From positions 434,001 through 498,000 of the forward strand of contig JADJGB010000010.1 of assembly GCA_016708305.1 (NCBI GenBank): a stretch of 64,000 nucleotides of DNA, given 5' to 3'. This document shows, piece by piece, positions 38,658 to 49,013 of the stretch. The notes under the pieces were generated by a model. The model saw only the letters and a list, made by a program, of their open reading frames with translations. It was not told the origin of the DNA and ran no database searches. Origin of the DNA: Sphingobacteriales bacterium. GTDB taxonomy: Bacteria; Bacteroidota; Bacteroidia; Chitinophagales; Chitinophagaceae. How positions within the stretch are numbered: the stretch's first letter is position 1; each line of letters opens with the position of its first letter. The translations under genes and the position numbers were made by a program.

Positions 38658-39310
38658 ATGATATCGGGAGAAAAAATTTTTAAATCCTATGGCAAAATTG
38701 AAGTGCTGAAGGGGTAGATATTGCCATAAAAGCAGGCGAAGTAGTTTCAATTGTAGGCCCATCTGGCAGTGGCAAAAGCACCCTGTTGCATATCTTGGGC
38801 ACACTTGACAAAGCCGATTCGGGTAAAGTAACCATGAACGGAACCGCCATCAGTTCCTTAAACGGGAAAAAACTGGCTTCTTTCAGAAATAAAAATATTG
38901 GATTTGTATTTCAGTTTCACCATCTGTTGCCTGAGTTTTCGGCGCTGGAAAATGTGTGCATACCCGGATGGCTTGCCGGTAAAAAAAAGAAAGAGGTCGA
39001 AAAAAACGCCAGAGAACTGTTAGAAATATTGGGCGTAGCCCACCGCCTCGAAAATAAACCCAGCGAACTAAGCGGTGGCGAACAACAGCGGGTAGCCGTA
39101 GCCCGAGCGCTTATCAACCGTCCTGCTATCGTTTTTGCCGACGAACCTACCGGCAATTTAGACACAACGAATGCCCGTGAACTACATGACCTGTTTTTCG
39201 ACCTGAGAAACCGTTTTGAACAAACCTTCCTTATCGTTACCCACAATGAAGAACTGGCTCACCTGAGCGACCGTATTTTGCACATGAAAGACGGATTGAT
39301 TATTGAATAG
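38658..39310 (+). CDS. Lipoprotein-releasing ABC transporter ATPase LolD-like, frameshifted
   Basis: About 218 residues. N-terminus MISGEKIFKSYGKIEVLKG, then one missing G in a GGGG run near 38713, then VDIAIKAGEVVSIVGPSGSG with Walker A (GPSGSGKSTLLHILG). The signature is SELSGGEQQRVAVARALI and Walker B IVFADEPTGNLD. LolD powers extraction of lipoproteins from the inner membrane with LolC/E. The family also includes MacB and FtsE types, so the label is by closest resemblance. Confidence 0.78.
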
Positions 39311-39325
39311 CGCGCTATCGAATGT

Positions 39326-39883
39326 TTACACCCTCGCCCGCCAGGGTATTTCGGCAATATTATTTTGATGTGCCACAAATCTGGCAAGCATAAATAAATA
39401 GTCGCTGAGTCTGTTCAGATATTTAACGATTATCGGATCCACCTTTTCATCCTCACCCAATCTGATTACACATCGTTCTGCCCTTCTGCATACACAGCGG
39501 GCAATGTGAAGGTGTGAAATACTGACAGCGCCTCCGGGCAGAATAAATGATTTCATTACCGGTAATATGTCATTCATTTTATCTATCTCGGTTTCCAGAA
39601 GCTTACAATCTTCTTCATGCAAATCGGGTAAAGACATTTTGGTAGCTTTACCGGGGTCGCAGGCAAGTTCTGAACCAATTGTAAATAACCTGTCCTGAAT
39701 TTCGTATAAAACTGCCTTGGTTTCTGCATCACTCAGCAAATCTCTGCATAATCCGATATAAGAATTCAGTTCATCTACCGTACCGTAAGCCTCGATGCGC
39801 ACATCACCTTTTGAAACTTTTTTACCTCCAATGAGCGAGGTAGTACCTTTGTCGCCGGTTTTTGTATATATTTTTATGGCCAT
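39326..39883 (-). CDS. PduO-type ATP:cob(I)alamin adenosyltransferase
   Basis: 185 residues from the Met at 39883 (MAIKIYTKTGDKGTTSLIGG); an upstream in-frame extension has low-complexity Trp-rich sequence and overlaps the next gene, so I reject it. The N-terminal TKTGDKGTT and the Arg/Glu cluster RCVCRRAERCVIRL are family hallmarks, as is LNRLSDYLFMLAR. It transfers adenosyl from ATP to cobalamin to make coenzyme B12. Intact. It converges on lolD with 15 bp between the ends. Confidence 0.93.
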   Translation of the reverse strand: MAIKIYTKTGDKGTTSLIGGKKVSKGDVRIEAYGTVDELNSYIGLCRDLLSDAETKAVLYEIQDRLFTIGSELACDPGKATKMSLPDLHEEDCKLLETEIDKMNDILPVMKSFILPGGAVSISHLHIARCVCRRAERCVIRLGEDEKVDPIIVKYLNRLSDYLFMLARFVAHQNNIAEIPWRARV

Positions 39884-39914
39884 TAATAAAAAAAAATAAG
39901 ATTGAAATTTAAAA

Positions 39915-40622
39915 TTATTTACCTCCCAGTTCAGCCATCTCCATCGCCCTATCGCTCTCCACCACTCCATCGCGCAACCTGATGATTCTTTGCGAATATT
40001 TGGCAATATCTTCTTCGTGCGTTACCAGTACCACCGTATTACCATTGTCATGAATTTTATTGAAGATGTCCATTATTTCGTAAGACGTTTTGGAATCCAG
40101 ATTACCTGTTGGTTCATCGGCCAGAATAATAGCCGGATCGTTTACCAATGCCCGTGCTATGGCTACCCGTTGGCATTGCCCTCCGCTCATTTCATTAGGC
40201 TTGTGGTGCGATCTGTCGGTAAGGTTTACCATCTCCAAAACCTCCATAGCCTTTTCTTTTCTTTCGTTTTTGCCTACTCCGGCATAAATAAGCGGCAACG
40301 CCACATTTTCGAGCGCCGTTAATCTTGGCAGAAGATTGAACTGCTGAAACACAAAACCAATTTCTTTATTCCGGATTTCGGCTAATGAATCATCATCCAT
40401 CTTGCTCACATCATGATTATTAAGGATATAAGTGCCGTTTGTAGGCGTATCTAAGCAACCGAGTATATTCATCAAGGTGCTTTTTCCGCTACCGGATGGC
40501 CCCATCAGCGCTACATATTCATTTTTTTTGATTTCTAAAGTAATTCCCTTTAGCACTTTCAATTCCATTTGCCCCATGAAATAGCTTTTGCTAAGATCCT
40601 CTAAATGAATGATTGCGGACAT
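39915..40622 (-). CDS. ABC transporter ATPase, MacB/LolD group
   Basis: 235 residues, intact. Walker A GPSGSGKSTLMNILGCLD, Q-loop GFVFQQFNLLPRLTALENVA, signature EMSGGQCQRVAIARALV, Walker B IILADEPTGNLDS and H-loop VTHEED. The signature has Cys where most relatives have Gln (SGGQQQR). It belongs to the group that works with MacB-like or FtsX-like permeases in lipoprotein, peptide or drug export. The permease is not adjacent. Gap to the next gene is 31 bp on the same strand. Confidence 0.85.
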   Translation of the reverse strand: MSAIIHLEDLSKSYFMGQMELKVLKGITLEIKKNEYVALMGPSGSGKSTLMNILGCLDTPTNGTYILNNHDVSKMDDDSLAEIRNKEIGFVFQQFNLLPRLTALENVALPLIYAGVGKNERKEKAMEVLEMVNLTDRSHHKPNEMSGGQCQRVAIARALVNDPAIILADEPTGNLDSKTSYEIMDIFNKIHDNGNTVVLVTHEEDIAKYSQRIIRLRDGVVESDRAMEMAELGGK

Positions 40623-40796
40623 ATTGTTCTTTTAGTTTAATTCAGTTTCTCTGTTGTTAAAATGATTCATTATTTGATATATTATTTACCTACTACAATT
40701 TAAAGTGATAATAGGTTCAGATAAAAAATTCGCTCCAATACAACAATTTATGACCCAAAGGTAAATAAAAACAAAAGCGTTGATATAAAATACAGA

Positions 40797-41885
40797 TTAT
40801 TCGGCCATATCCATCCAAAGAGCGCCGCCGATACTGTTTTTTAGATGCTCCGGTAACTGAACGTAGCACATTTACCTCTTCTCTCCAGCGCAGCACTCCT
40901 ATCAATGCCATTATCATTGCTTCTTTATAATTTACTAAATGGGCATCCGGAACTACTACCTCAATATTTTCTTCTTTCAGTAAATCCTGAATTCGTTCTG
41001 TAAGAAAGCTATTGAGAGCCCCACCTCCTGTTATCAATAACCTTGCATTGTCTTTTTTATTATTGTCCAATCGAACAGCGTCTTTTATTTGTAAAGCAAT
41101 ATGTTCGGTATAAGTGCGTAATAAATCATCGATAGGCTTATTATACTTTTTTACTATGGGATAAACAGTTTCAATTCCAAAACTATTCGCCAATGATTTT
41201 GGGAAAGGCAATTTATAGTACTCGAGCTGATTTAATTCATCAAACAAGGGCGCTATCAGTTTTCCCGAACGAGCCATATTGCCCCCGCATCATACTCTTT
41301 GCCTTTATCATTTGCCAGCATATTTAACACACGGTTGGCTGCGCAAATATCAAAAGCGCTAAAGGAGTCAGCATTAAACGAAATATTGGCTATTCCGCCG
41401 ATATTCAGAAAATATTGATATTCATTAAGCAGGAGTTTTTCACCAATTGGTACAATTGGCGCACCCTGCCCGCCCAGCGCCACATCCATTGCCCTTAAAT
41501 CGCTTACTACCGGTAAGTGCGTAGTGGCAGCTATTGCAGCGCCATCACCCAACTGGGCTGTCATCTTTTGACCGGGTACATGAAACGTAGTATGTCCATG
41601 GGAAGCGATTAGCGACATTTTGTAATGAAGTTGATTGTTTTCAATAAAACGATTTACCATTTCACCGAGATAATGGCCATAGGCCGTGTGCAAAAGCTGG
41701 TAGTCCAAAGCATTGAGATTGATGGCATTTTTCAGCCTCTCTGTCCATTCGGGGCTGTATTTATAGCAGTCAGCCTTTAATATTTTATAAATCCAATGCC
41801 CACCATTTTCTTCAAACTCTACAAAGGCTATATCTAATCCGTCCAGTGAGCTCCCACTCATTAAGCCAATAGCGCGATAAATCAT
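40797..41885 (-). CDS. anmK: Anhydro-N-acetylmuramic acid kinase, frameshifted
   Basis: About 360 residues. Recycles cell-wall anhydroMurNAc by phosphorylation and ring opening to MurNAc-6-phosphate. N-terminus MIYRAIGLMSGSSLDGLDIA is the family nucleotide site, followed by ASHGHTTFHVPG and FLNIGGIANISF, and later ARLLITGGGALNSFLTERI. Two shifts: near 41265 (after KEYDAGA) and near 40840 in a run of A. The corrected C-terminus reads SIGGALWMDMAE, the usual family ending. The uncorrected frame runs on into the gap. Confidence 0.9.
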
Positions 41886-41983
41886 ATTTATTTATTTTTT
41901 AATTATTAAACACTTCAACTAAAATCAGTTATTTTGCCAAAAAAATTTCCATAATACAGAAAAAATCACATAAAAAATTTATG

Positions 41984-41991
41984 TACGTTTG
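41984..41991 (+). promoter_or_regulatory. Promoter -7 box candidate of upp
   Basis: TACGTTTG matches TAnnTTTG and would give a leader of about 50 bases before upp. No good -33 match is seen. Confidence 0.4.
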
Positions 41992-42047
41992 CCAAAAATA
42001 TAAAGAATAACTATCTGCCGGATTTTTAACCATTAAATTTGAGCATT

Positions 42048-42698
42048 ATGATAATAAATCTTAGCGAAAAGCATAGTTTGTTGAGCAACTGGGTGAGCGA
42101 ACTCAGAGATGTGGAAGTTCAAAATGACAGAATGCGTTTTCGCCGCAATTTAGAAAGAATCGGTGAGATAATTGCCTATGAAATCAGTAAGTCGTTGCCT
42201 TATGAGGTAAAAGAAACTCAAACACCTTTGGGCGCTTCAGATTGTAAACTATTGGCAGAGCAACCTGTATTGGCAACTATCCTGCGAGCCGGGCTGCCAT
42301 TACATCAGGGACTTTTGAATTATTTTGACAAAGCAGATAGCGCTTTCATTTCAGCCTATCGAAAGCACGGCAGCGATGGTAATTTTGAAATTAGCGTGGA
42401 GTACCTCAGCAGTCCCGATATTGAAGGCCGTACATTAATTATTTCGGACCCGATGCTGGCAACCGGCGCTTCATTGGTAAAAACCATTCAGTTCTTTCTG
42501 GATGAAGGAAAACCAAAAGAAATTCATGTGGCTGCAGCAATAGCCGCCACTGAAGGTATTGAATATCTAACGCGCGAAATTCCTGAGGTAAAACTCTGGT
42601 GTGGCGATATTGATGAGGAATTGACAGCCAAAGGATATATCGTTCCCGGCCTGGGCGATGCTGGAGATTTGGCTTTTGGCCCAAAAACCCAATACTGA
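42048..42698 (+). CDS. upp: Uracil phosphoribosyltransferase
   Basis: 216 residues from the ATG at 42048; an in-frame TTG three codons earlier is less likely. Converts uracil and PRPP to UMP in pyrimidine salvage. The PRPP site is LIISDPMLATGASLVKTI, the uracil site at the end is YIVPGLGDAGDLAFG, and the early ATILRAGLPLHQGLL block is typical. Intact. Confidence 0.95.
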   Translation: MIINLSEKHSLLSNWVSELRDVEVQNDRMRFRRNLERIGEIIAYEISKSLPYEVKETQTPLGASDCKLLAEQPVLATILRAGLPLHQGLLNYFDKADSAFISAYRKHGSDGNFEISVEYLSSPDIEGRTLIISDPMLATGASLVKTIQFFLDEGKPKEIHVAAAIAATEGIEYLTREIPEVKLWCGDIDEELTAKGYIVPGLGDAGDLAFGPKTQY

Positions 42699-42781
42699 TT
42701 TACCTTAATGAAATCGTTTTAAACAAAATATTATCAAACCTGTTTTTTGACCTTCAATTTTAATTATAATAAAAACAAAAC

Positions 42782-44268
42782 ATGATAAAGGCAATAAGAA
42801 AAAGTTTACCATTCATACTTATTCTTATCATAACCTTCTTTTTTTCGTGTCGCAAACAAAAACCTGAAATTTCAATTGAAATTTCGCCCGACCCGATGGC
42901 TGTTCCGGTGGCCAATAAAACACCCCGAAAAGCGAGTGTGAGAATAAAAGGCACTAATGATACATCAATCAAAGTGAGATGGAGCAGCGAAAACAACGCT
43001 ATTGCAAAAGTTACCGACGACGGACTCATTACAGGAATTTCTGTTGGTGAAACAAACATAATTGCCACCGTAGCAAACGGAAACGGCATTGCCAAAGGAC
43101 GGTTAATTATATATGATACGCTTGACTACAAACTGCGGATTACATTGAAAGACAAAGGTCCTGTAAGATATTCTTTAAGCAAACCTCAGGATTTTCTTTC
43201 GGGAAGGGCGGTAGCCAAAAGAAACAAAATGTCTATAGCCATTGATTCTGCTGATATACCCATTGCATCCGATTATCTTAGCCAAATAGAAAAGGCAGGC
43301 GGTAAAATTGTTACACAGAGCAAATGGCTAAAAACAGTGAGCGTTCAGGTAAACGATCAATCATTTATCGAAAAATTTCGAGCGCTTGCGTTTGTAAAAG
43401 AGGTAACTCCCATTTGGTCGGGTAAAAAGGATACGACTGCTTATCTTAAAACATTAGTAAATATATCTTTTTCAACCGCCTCGCGAAGTGTAGCATCTCC
43501 TGAATACTATGGCGTGGCTTGGGATAACATAAGGCGGAACAACGGTCAGGCGTTGCACGACAGTGGATACGAAGGCCAGGGTATGGAAATAGCCGTTATT
43601 GATGCTGGTTTTAAAGACTTATTAAATAATCCTGTACTAAAAACCATCAACATAAAGGGATATAAATCATTTGTTTATGAAAAACCAAATCCGTTCAATT
43701 ATGGTAGCCACGGCGTGTATGTAACCTCCTGCATGGCTACCAATAAGGTCAACTCTTATGTGGGTACAGCGCCCCAAGCTGCCTATTGGTTGCTGATGAC
43801 CGAAGATGAAGACACAGAGTTTCCGGTGGAAGAAGACTATTTAGTAGCAGCCTTGGAATATGCCGATAGCGTGGGCGCTAATGCAGCAAATATTTCTTTA
43901 GGTTATATCGGTTTCGACAAATCATTTCCGGCCTACAAATTTGAAGACATGAATGGCAATACAGCTTTTGCCTCTCGTGGCGCTAATATGGCTGCCGCAA
44001 AGGGTTTGCTGGTAGTGGTTGCTGCCGGTAATGACCGAAGCTGGGTAGGCACTCCGGCAGATGCGCGTGTGTGCTAACCGTAGGCGGTATTGATAAAAAC
44101 GGCAACATTAGTTCTTTCAGCTCTTACGGAATAACCATCGACCAACGTGTAAAGCCTGATGTATTGGCTTTGGCTACCGGCGATGCATTAGTAAGCCTTA
44201 ACGGAGCCTTCGGATCTGGTAATGGAACTTCTTTTGCCAGTCCTGTTTTGTGTGGTCTTGCTACTTGT
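42782..44268 (+). pseudogene. S8 (subtilisin-like) peptidase lipoprotein, 5' part, interrupted by the mobile nest
   Basis: The protein starts with a lipoprotein signal (LILIITFFFSC), then a bacterial Ig-like (BIG2) domain at about residues 30-110 (KVTDDGLITGISVGETNI), a propeptide-like region, and the S8 domain: Asp in MEIAVIDAGF, His in YGSHGVYVTSCMA and Ser in GNGTSFASP. The mobile nest starts at 44269, right after CGLATC. A change at about 44065 (GCGCGTG instead of GCGCCCGG) shifts the frame here to an early stop; the duplicate copy after the insertion is correct. The missing 50 residues lie at 51187-51343. It was probably a secreted or surface protease. Confidence 0.85.
43818..44268. repeat. 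Left copy of the ~452-bp direct repeat (target duplication)
   Basis: 451 bp inside the S8 gene, repeated at 50735-51186. The two copies differ only at about 44065. The repeat begins AGTTTCCGGTGG and ends GCTACTTGT, exactly next to the CCTGACTTGTCC ends of the mobile nest. Confidence 0.9.
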
Positions 44269-44884
44269 CCTGACTTGTCCGGGTCAATTTATGCAAGAGT
44301 ATAAATTATTGTAAATGAGGTAGTTAGTTATTTATTTTTGGTAATTTGCTGACCTAATGGGTTAAAATGTACAAAATCCGGAAAATAAAATACTCCTCTC
44401 TCTTGATTCTCCATTCAGGTGTATAAGATTTAGAACAGGAAAAGAGTGATTGTAAGGCACATCGGATCAGCATGGAACGAACAGGAGCGATTAGATTTAC
44501 TGTCGCTTGCCAGCGATTTTATTGAGAAGTCCACCAAACAGCTTAATTTGTTTGGCCATAAACAGGCAAACAACTTACTGTACCTCAATCAAACCGAATT
44601 CATAGGAGTCTATTATAACTTTTTGTATAAGCTTATATCAAAGCTCATTATAGCTGTAGGATTCGATAAAATAAAGAACGGGCTACTGCTGGATATAGTC
44701 ATACTGCGTATGGTAGAACCAGCATCCAAGCTTCGATCCATAGCATTATTAGATGAATATTTTGGGATAAAGCACCGAAGGCAAAGCTATTACCAGTCTG
44801 CACCTCAATGGCTATCCTTAAAAACCAAAACAGAAGCTATTGCCCTTACATTTGCCCGCAAGCATTATAGTTTCAACTTTAAAA
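44269..44884 (+). mobile_element. IS1634-family element, 3'-truncated copy
   Basis: Left inverted repeat CCTGACTTGTCC followed by the first third of the transposase. The start (MYKIRKIKYSS) is shifted by one base near 44420; the clear part begins with VIVRHIGSAWNEQERLDLLS and runs to LTFARKHYSFNF. It stops where an IS66 end begins (GTATCCCTTCG at 44885). It has no DDE residues, so it is dead by itself. It is close to but not identical with the copy at 49132. Confidence 0.85.
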
Positions 44885-45335
44885 GTATCCCTTCGTCCAA
44901 CCCCGTCATTGTTGTTTAAGGTTGGCGGCATAGTTTTGTGGCAGCAGGAGGTGGAGGTTTTCTTTTTGGTGTTGTTTATGTTTTCAAACAGGTTAGTGAG
45001 CCAGTGTTCGGGATTGATGTTGTGCAGCCTGCACGTGGCGAACAGACTATACAACATTGCTGCATCTTGTGCCCGCTCGTGGCTTCCGGCAAACAGATAA
45101 TTTTTGCGCCCCAATGCCAAGGGGCGAATAGAGTTCTCAACAAGGTTAATATCGATTTGCAAAATGCCGGCTGTGGTATGCACACACAACTTCTCCCTTC
45201 GCGTTAATGAATAAGCGATGGCCTTGCCAAAAGGACTTTTGGACCTTTTTTGTGAGCAACATTTCGGTTAAGGCGCTTTGCAAATTGTTTAATACGGGGA
45301 AGGCATGTTCCTTCCGGTGGTTTTTATTTGCTCCG
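44885..45335 (-). mobile_element. IS66-family end fragment (inverted)
   Basis: The terminal repeat GTATCCCTTCGTCC begins at 44885. Reading on the minus strand gives the C-terminal part of an IS66 transposase (LPVLNNLQSALTEML without the L, GRKNYLFAGSHERAQDAA, YSLFATCRLHNINPEHW) with several changes. Similarity to the complete IS66 ends at GCTCCG near 45335. This is a second, older IS66 copy cut off inside its transposase gene, in reverse orientation to the full one. Confidence 0.8.
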
Positions 45336-45562
45336 ATGCAAACTATTCTTCTCAAGGTAATCTAACTCCTATTCCTTATATTTATCGATGGCCGGTAGGT
45401 GCAACAAACCAGTCGGTTGCTGAACAAATTAAATAAATTGGAAAGCAACGCAAAGGAATTGTACTTACCTGAAGGCAATGAAGCGCGATTGAAAGCAGCA
45501 TATTCCAATAGATATCCATGTTTAGCATTCAATGTTGTTACGCCTTTTGCCATCTTTAAAGG
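45336..45562 (+). pseudogene. Foreign gene fragment, left piece
   Basis: A non-transposon coding remnant carried in the nest. Frame pieces read NLTPIPYIYRWPVGATNQ, then after a shift LESNAKELYLPEGNEARLK and YPCLAFNVVTPFAIFKG. The full IS66 interrupts it at TTTAAAGG; the continuation is at 49014-49131. It has neither start nor stop, and I do not recognise the family. Confidence 0.55.
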
Positions 45563-45620
45563 GTATCCCTTCGTCCAACCCCGTATTGCTTTACTAAGAT
45601 AGTTTATTGATTTTTGCCGG

Positions 45621-45956
45621 ATGGAAACTAACAATACCTCCGACCGTGCCGGTATAATGCACGCCCACATTGAAGCCTGCCGCACAAGCGGCCAAACGGT
45701 TGTATCTTATTGCAAAGAACACCGGCTTGCGGCATCCAAATATTATTACTGGCAAAAACGGTTGCCTATTAACGCAGCGACCACACCCACTTTCACGCAG
45801 GTGACACCGATAGCCACCCATGGCAGTGCCGCAACTATCTGCTACCCTAATGGTGTGCGGCTTGAGTTGGGCAGTATTAATGTAGCCGTTTTAAAGAGCT
45901 GCTATGTTGCATCTAAACTCCGCTTGTCGCTACTTTTATTACAACGGCACTGCTGA
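45621..45956 (+). CDS. IS66 TnpA (orfA) protein
   Basis: 111 residues with the N-terminal helix-turn-helix-like block HIEACRTSGQTVVSYCKEHR followed by ASKYYYWQKRL, typical of the IS66 accessory protein. Its last 50 bp overlap tnpB. It is required with TnpB and TnpC for movement in this family. Intact. Confidence 0.8.
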   Translation: METNNTSDRAGIMHAHIEACRTSGQTVVSYCKEHRLAASKYYYWQKRLPINAATTPTFTQVTPIATHGSAATICYPNGVRLELGSINVAVLKSCYVASKLRLSLLLLQRHC

Positions 45957-46250
45957 TTTTCGCAAGGGAGCCTACGGGTTGAGCGGCCTGGTGCGCAACG
46001 AGATGCAACAGGATGTGCTGAGTGGCGACGTATTCATTTTTATTGGCCGGCGTGGTAACAAAATAAAATTACTACAATGGGATAGCGATGGCTTTGCGCT
46101 CTATGAAAAAGGATTGGAGCAGGGCACTTTTGAAAGACCTCCCGCCAGCCATAACGATCATTTTTGCATCACCTCACAGCAATTACAATTTATTTTGCAG
46201 GGTGTAATTTTAAAAACGGTGCGACAAAAATCAGGTTTACCTGCCAATAA
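45904..46250 (+). CDS. IS66 TnpB (orf2) accessory protein
   Basis: About 115 residues: YYNGTADFRKGAYGLSGLV, SGDVFIFIGRRGNKIKLLQW and a C-terminal LQFILQGVILKTV. This is the IS66 Orf2-like protein (the PF05717 family). The uncorrected frame has no stop here and reads straight into tnpC. A one-base change in the A run near 46225 would end it at 46250, the usual length. Confidence 0.75.
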
Positions 46251-47227
46251 TTCCACTATTGCCATACTGTCTGAAATACCTGTCAATACTGCATTTCAGG
46301 CAATTATTAGCATGATATTTGTACTACCTGTAAACATCTTGCAAACAGTTTCACATATCGCTTCCGGCAATAGTTTTATAGACTACAAAATCCTCTTTGA
46401 ACAGGAAAGGAGTCACAATATTGAATTGCGATTACAGATACAATCGCTACAGTTGCAATTAGCCGAATTAAAGAAAATGCTCTTTGGCGGCAGGGGCAGA
46501 GAAGTTTGTAACAGCAAATGCAACCGCCGTTTCACAGCCTGAATTATTCCCTGATGATAAACTGGGGCAGATAGACGTGGTAAAAACCACACTGGTAAAA
46601 GAATATCAAAAGCAACAAACCAAACTTACCGTAAAGCATCCCGGACGTAACCCTTTGCCGGAAAGCCTTCGCCGCGAAGTAATAGAGCTGATGCCCAAAG
46701 AGGATGTAAAGGTTTGCATCCCGTTGGTAAAGAAATTACCGAAAAGCTGGAGTACCGGCCCGGCGAGTTGTTTGTGAAACAATATGTACGTCCCGAGTAT
46801 ATCAAACCTTCAAATGATGGATTAAACGCAAGCCGCATCATTGCTTCATTGCCGGCCATGCCGCTTGAGAAATCTGTTGCAGGCGCATCATTGCTTACGC
46901 ATTTGCTGGTAAGCAAGTTTGTGGACCATCTGCCTGTGTATCGCCAGTTAGCCATCTTCAAACGTCAAAATGTAAACATCAATCACAGCACGGTAAGCGG
47001 CTGGATAAAAGATGCGATGCGGTTGATTGAACCGGTTTACGACCTGCATTGCTGGCAGGTTTTGAATACAAACTATTTGAATGTGGATGAAACCACGATA
47101 AAGGTTTTGGATAAGGACAAAAAACAAACCACACATACAGGATACTATTGGGTGTATTACGATACGCAACGAAAATTAGCGTTGTTCGATTACCAGCCTA
47201 GGCGTGGCGCTTTGTATCCCAAAGCTA

Positions 47228-48334
47228 TTAATAAAGACATAATTTAGTTCTTATTTTAAAATATATTTTGTATATTTGCCCATGGCTAATACAAAACGTA
47301 AGAACAAAGATGCTCAGGAAGAGACTCGCTTTCGGATAGTGGGCTACTTAAAAAACAAACGGGGCACTCAAAAGCAGGCTTCCGAGATATTTTCTGTATC
47401 AGAAAGGAGTGTAAATAAAACATGGAATAAATACAAAAAGAAGGCAAGCGTTCACTTTTGAATAAGAAGCGTGGCGTAAAAGGAGGCAAGAAGATAACCG
47501 GCCAGCAGGCTGCCGAAGTTCGACGGTTGATAAAGGATAAGATGCCCGACCGGTTAAAACTGGCCTTTAGTTTATGGACGCGTGCAGCCGTACAACAGCT
47601 TATCGAACAGAAATATGGCGTTGTATTAAGCGTGAAGCAGGTAGGTCGATATTTAAAAAGCTGGGGCTATACACCGCAAAAGCCTATCCGCAAAGCATTT
47701 GAACAGAAACCCGAGCAGGTAAAGCAATGGTTGGAGAAGGAATACCCTGCCATAAAGAAGCGGGCAACTAAGGAGAAAGGAACGATTTATTTTGGAGATG
47801 AAACCGGTATGCGAAGCGACCATCAGGCAGGCAGAAGCTATGCGCCTAAAGGCAAAACCCCGTGGTGAAATCAACAGGACAACGGTTTTCGCTCAATATG
47901 ATTTCAGCTATCAGCAATAAAGGTCATTTACAGTTTATGCTGATAGAGAAGTTTAACGGTGATGTATTTATTGATTTTTTGCAACGAATGATTCGTTATA
48001 GTAAACAAAAGATATTCTATGTAACGGATGGTCATCCTGCACACAAAACAAAAAATTGAAGGTGTGGCTGGAGGAAAGCAAACATCGAATAGAGGTGTTT
48101 TCATTCCGCCCTATAGCCCCGAGTTGAATGCGCAAGAATATTTGAATCAGGATGTAAAGACTAATGTTATCGGCAAAAAGCGTCCTATCAATAAAGCTGA
48201 AATGCGCGCCAACGTTGAAGGTTTTATGAATGAAAGAAAAAGCAATAAAAAGCAGGTGCAAAAATATTTCCATGCAGACCACGTCAGATACGCAGCATAG
48301 AAAATTAATACGAACTAAATTGGGTAACGATTAA
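47228..48334 (+). mobile_element. IS630-family element inserted at TA in IS66 tnpC
   Basis: 1107 bp between TA dinucleotides (47226-47227 and 48335-48336), the target duplication of IS630/mariner elements. Ends are TTAATAAAGACATAATTTAG on the left and, inverted, TTAATCGTTACCCAATTTAG on the right: an imperfect inverted repeat. Excision with one TA restores the tnpC reading frame, which confirms both ends. Confidence 0.9.
47282..48300 (+). pseudogene. IS630 transposase, three frameshifts
   Basis: Reads MANTKRKNKDAQEETRFRIV (N-terminal HTH region), then KQVGRYLKSWGYTPQKP (winged helix). The DDE triad follows: Asp in TIYFGDETGMRSDHQAGRSY, Asp in FYVTDGHPAHKTK, and Glu near PPYSPELNAQEYLNQDVK. 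The pieces are in different frames, with breaks near 47455, 47865 and 48055. Corrected length is about 338 residues. The C-terminus KKQVQKYFHADHVRYAA recurs in the short derivative at 59526-59666. Confidence 0.85.
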
Positions 48335-49013
48335 TATGTTGCACAAGTTTAAAGGCTATTTGCAAACAGATGGCTACGATGCTTACGAAACTTTCGATAA
48401 AGTAGAAGGCGTTACCCCCTTTTGCTGCTGGGCGCATGCGCGCAGAAAATTTTACGAAGCCAAAGATTACGACAAAGCCAATGCGGATGCGGTTTTGAGC
48501 CTGATACAGGATTTATATAAAATAGAATCCTATTGCCGCGATGAAAACTTTACGCCGGAGCAAATAAAAAACCATCGGCATGAACATGCCCTACCCGTAT
48601 TAAACAATTTGCAAAGCACATTAACCGAAATGTTGCTCACCAAAAAGGTATTACCCAAAAGTCCTTTTGGCAAGGCCATTGCTTATACATTAACACGATG
48701 GCAGAAATTGTGCGTGTACACCACAGACGGCATTTTGCAAATCGATAATAACCTTATTGAGAACGCTATTCGCCCTGTGGCGCTGGGGCGCAAAAATTAT
48801 CTGTTTGCCGGAAGCCACGAGCGGGCACAGGATGCAGCAATGCTTTATAGCCTGTTCGCCACATGCCGCCTGCACAACATCAATCCCGAACACTGGCTTA
48901 CCCACGTATTCGAAAAAATCAACAGCGCCAAAAAGCAAAACCTATACCAACTGCTGCCACAAAACTATGATGCCAACTTTAAACAACAATGACGGGGTTG
49001 GACGAAGGGATAC

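Larger units (their letters stand above)
46312..48992 (+). pseudogene. IS66 transposase TnpC, shifted and interrupted by IS630
   Basis: The coiled-coil-like start (QERSHNIELRLQIQSLQLQL) and the zinc-finger-like middle are followed by the DDE domain: Asp in LNVDETTIKVL, Asp in GYLQTDGYDAYE, and Glu in NNLIENAIRPVALGRKNYLF. Shifts near 46484 and 46740 break the 5' part. The IS630 at 47228-48334 splits the gene between PKA and MLHKFKGYL. Removing it and one TA restores the frame exactly. Without the interruptions it would be about 520 residues, normal for TnpC. Confidence 0.85.
45563..49013 (+). mobile_element. IS66-family element with an IS630 inside it
   Basis: Ends GTATCCCTTCGTCCAACCCC at 45563 and its complement at 49013. 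It is flanked by an exact 8-bp duplication TTTAAAGG (45555-45562 and 49014-49021), the size known for IS66. It carries the tnpA, tnpB and tnpC genes of this family. Without the IS630 it would be about 2.34 kb, near the usual 2.5 kb. tnpB and tnpC are frameshifted, so it may be inactive or the sequence may hold errors. Confidence 0.9.

Noticed and set aside
45362..45821. Minus-strand frames over the gene fragment and IS66 tnpA
   Set aside because: They are antisense to recognised coding sequence and cross an IS junction.
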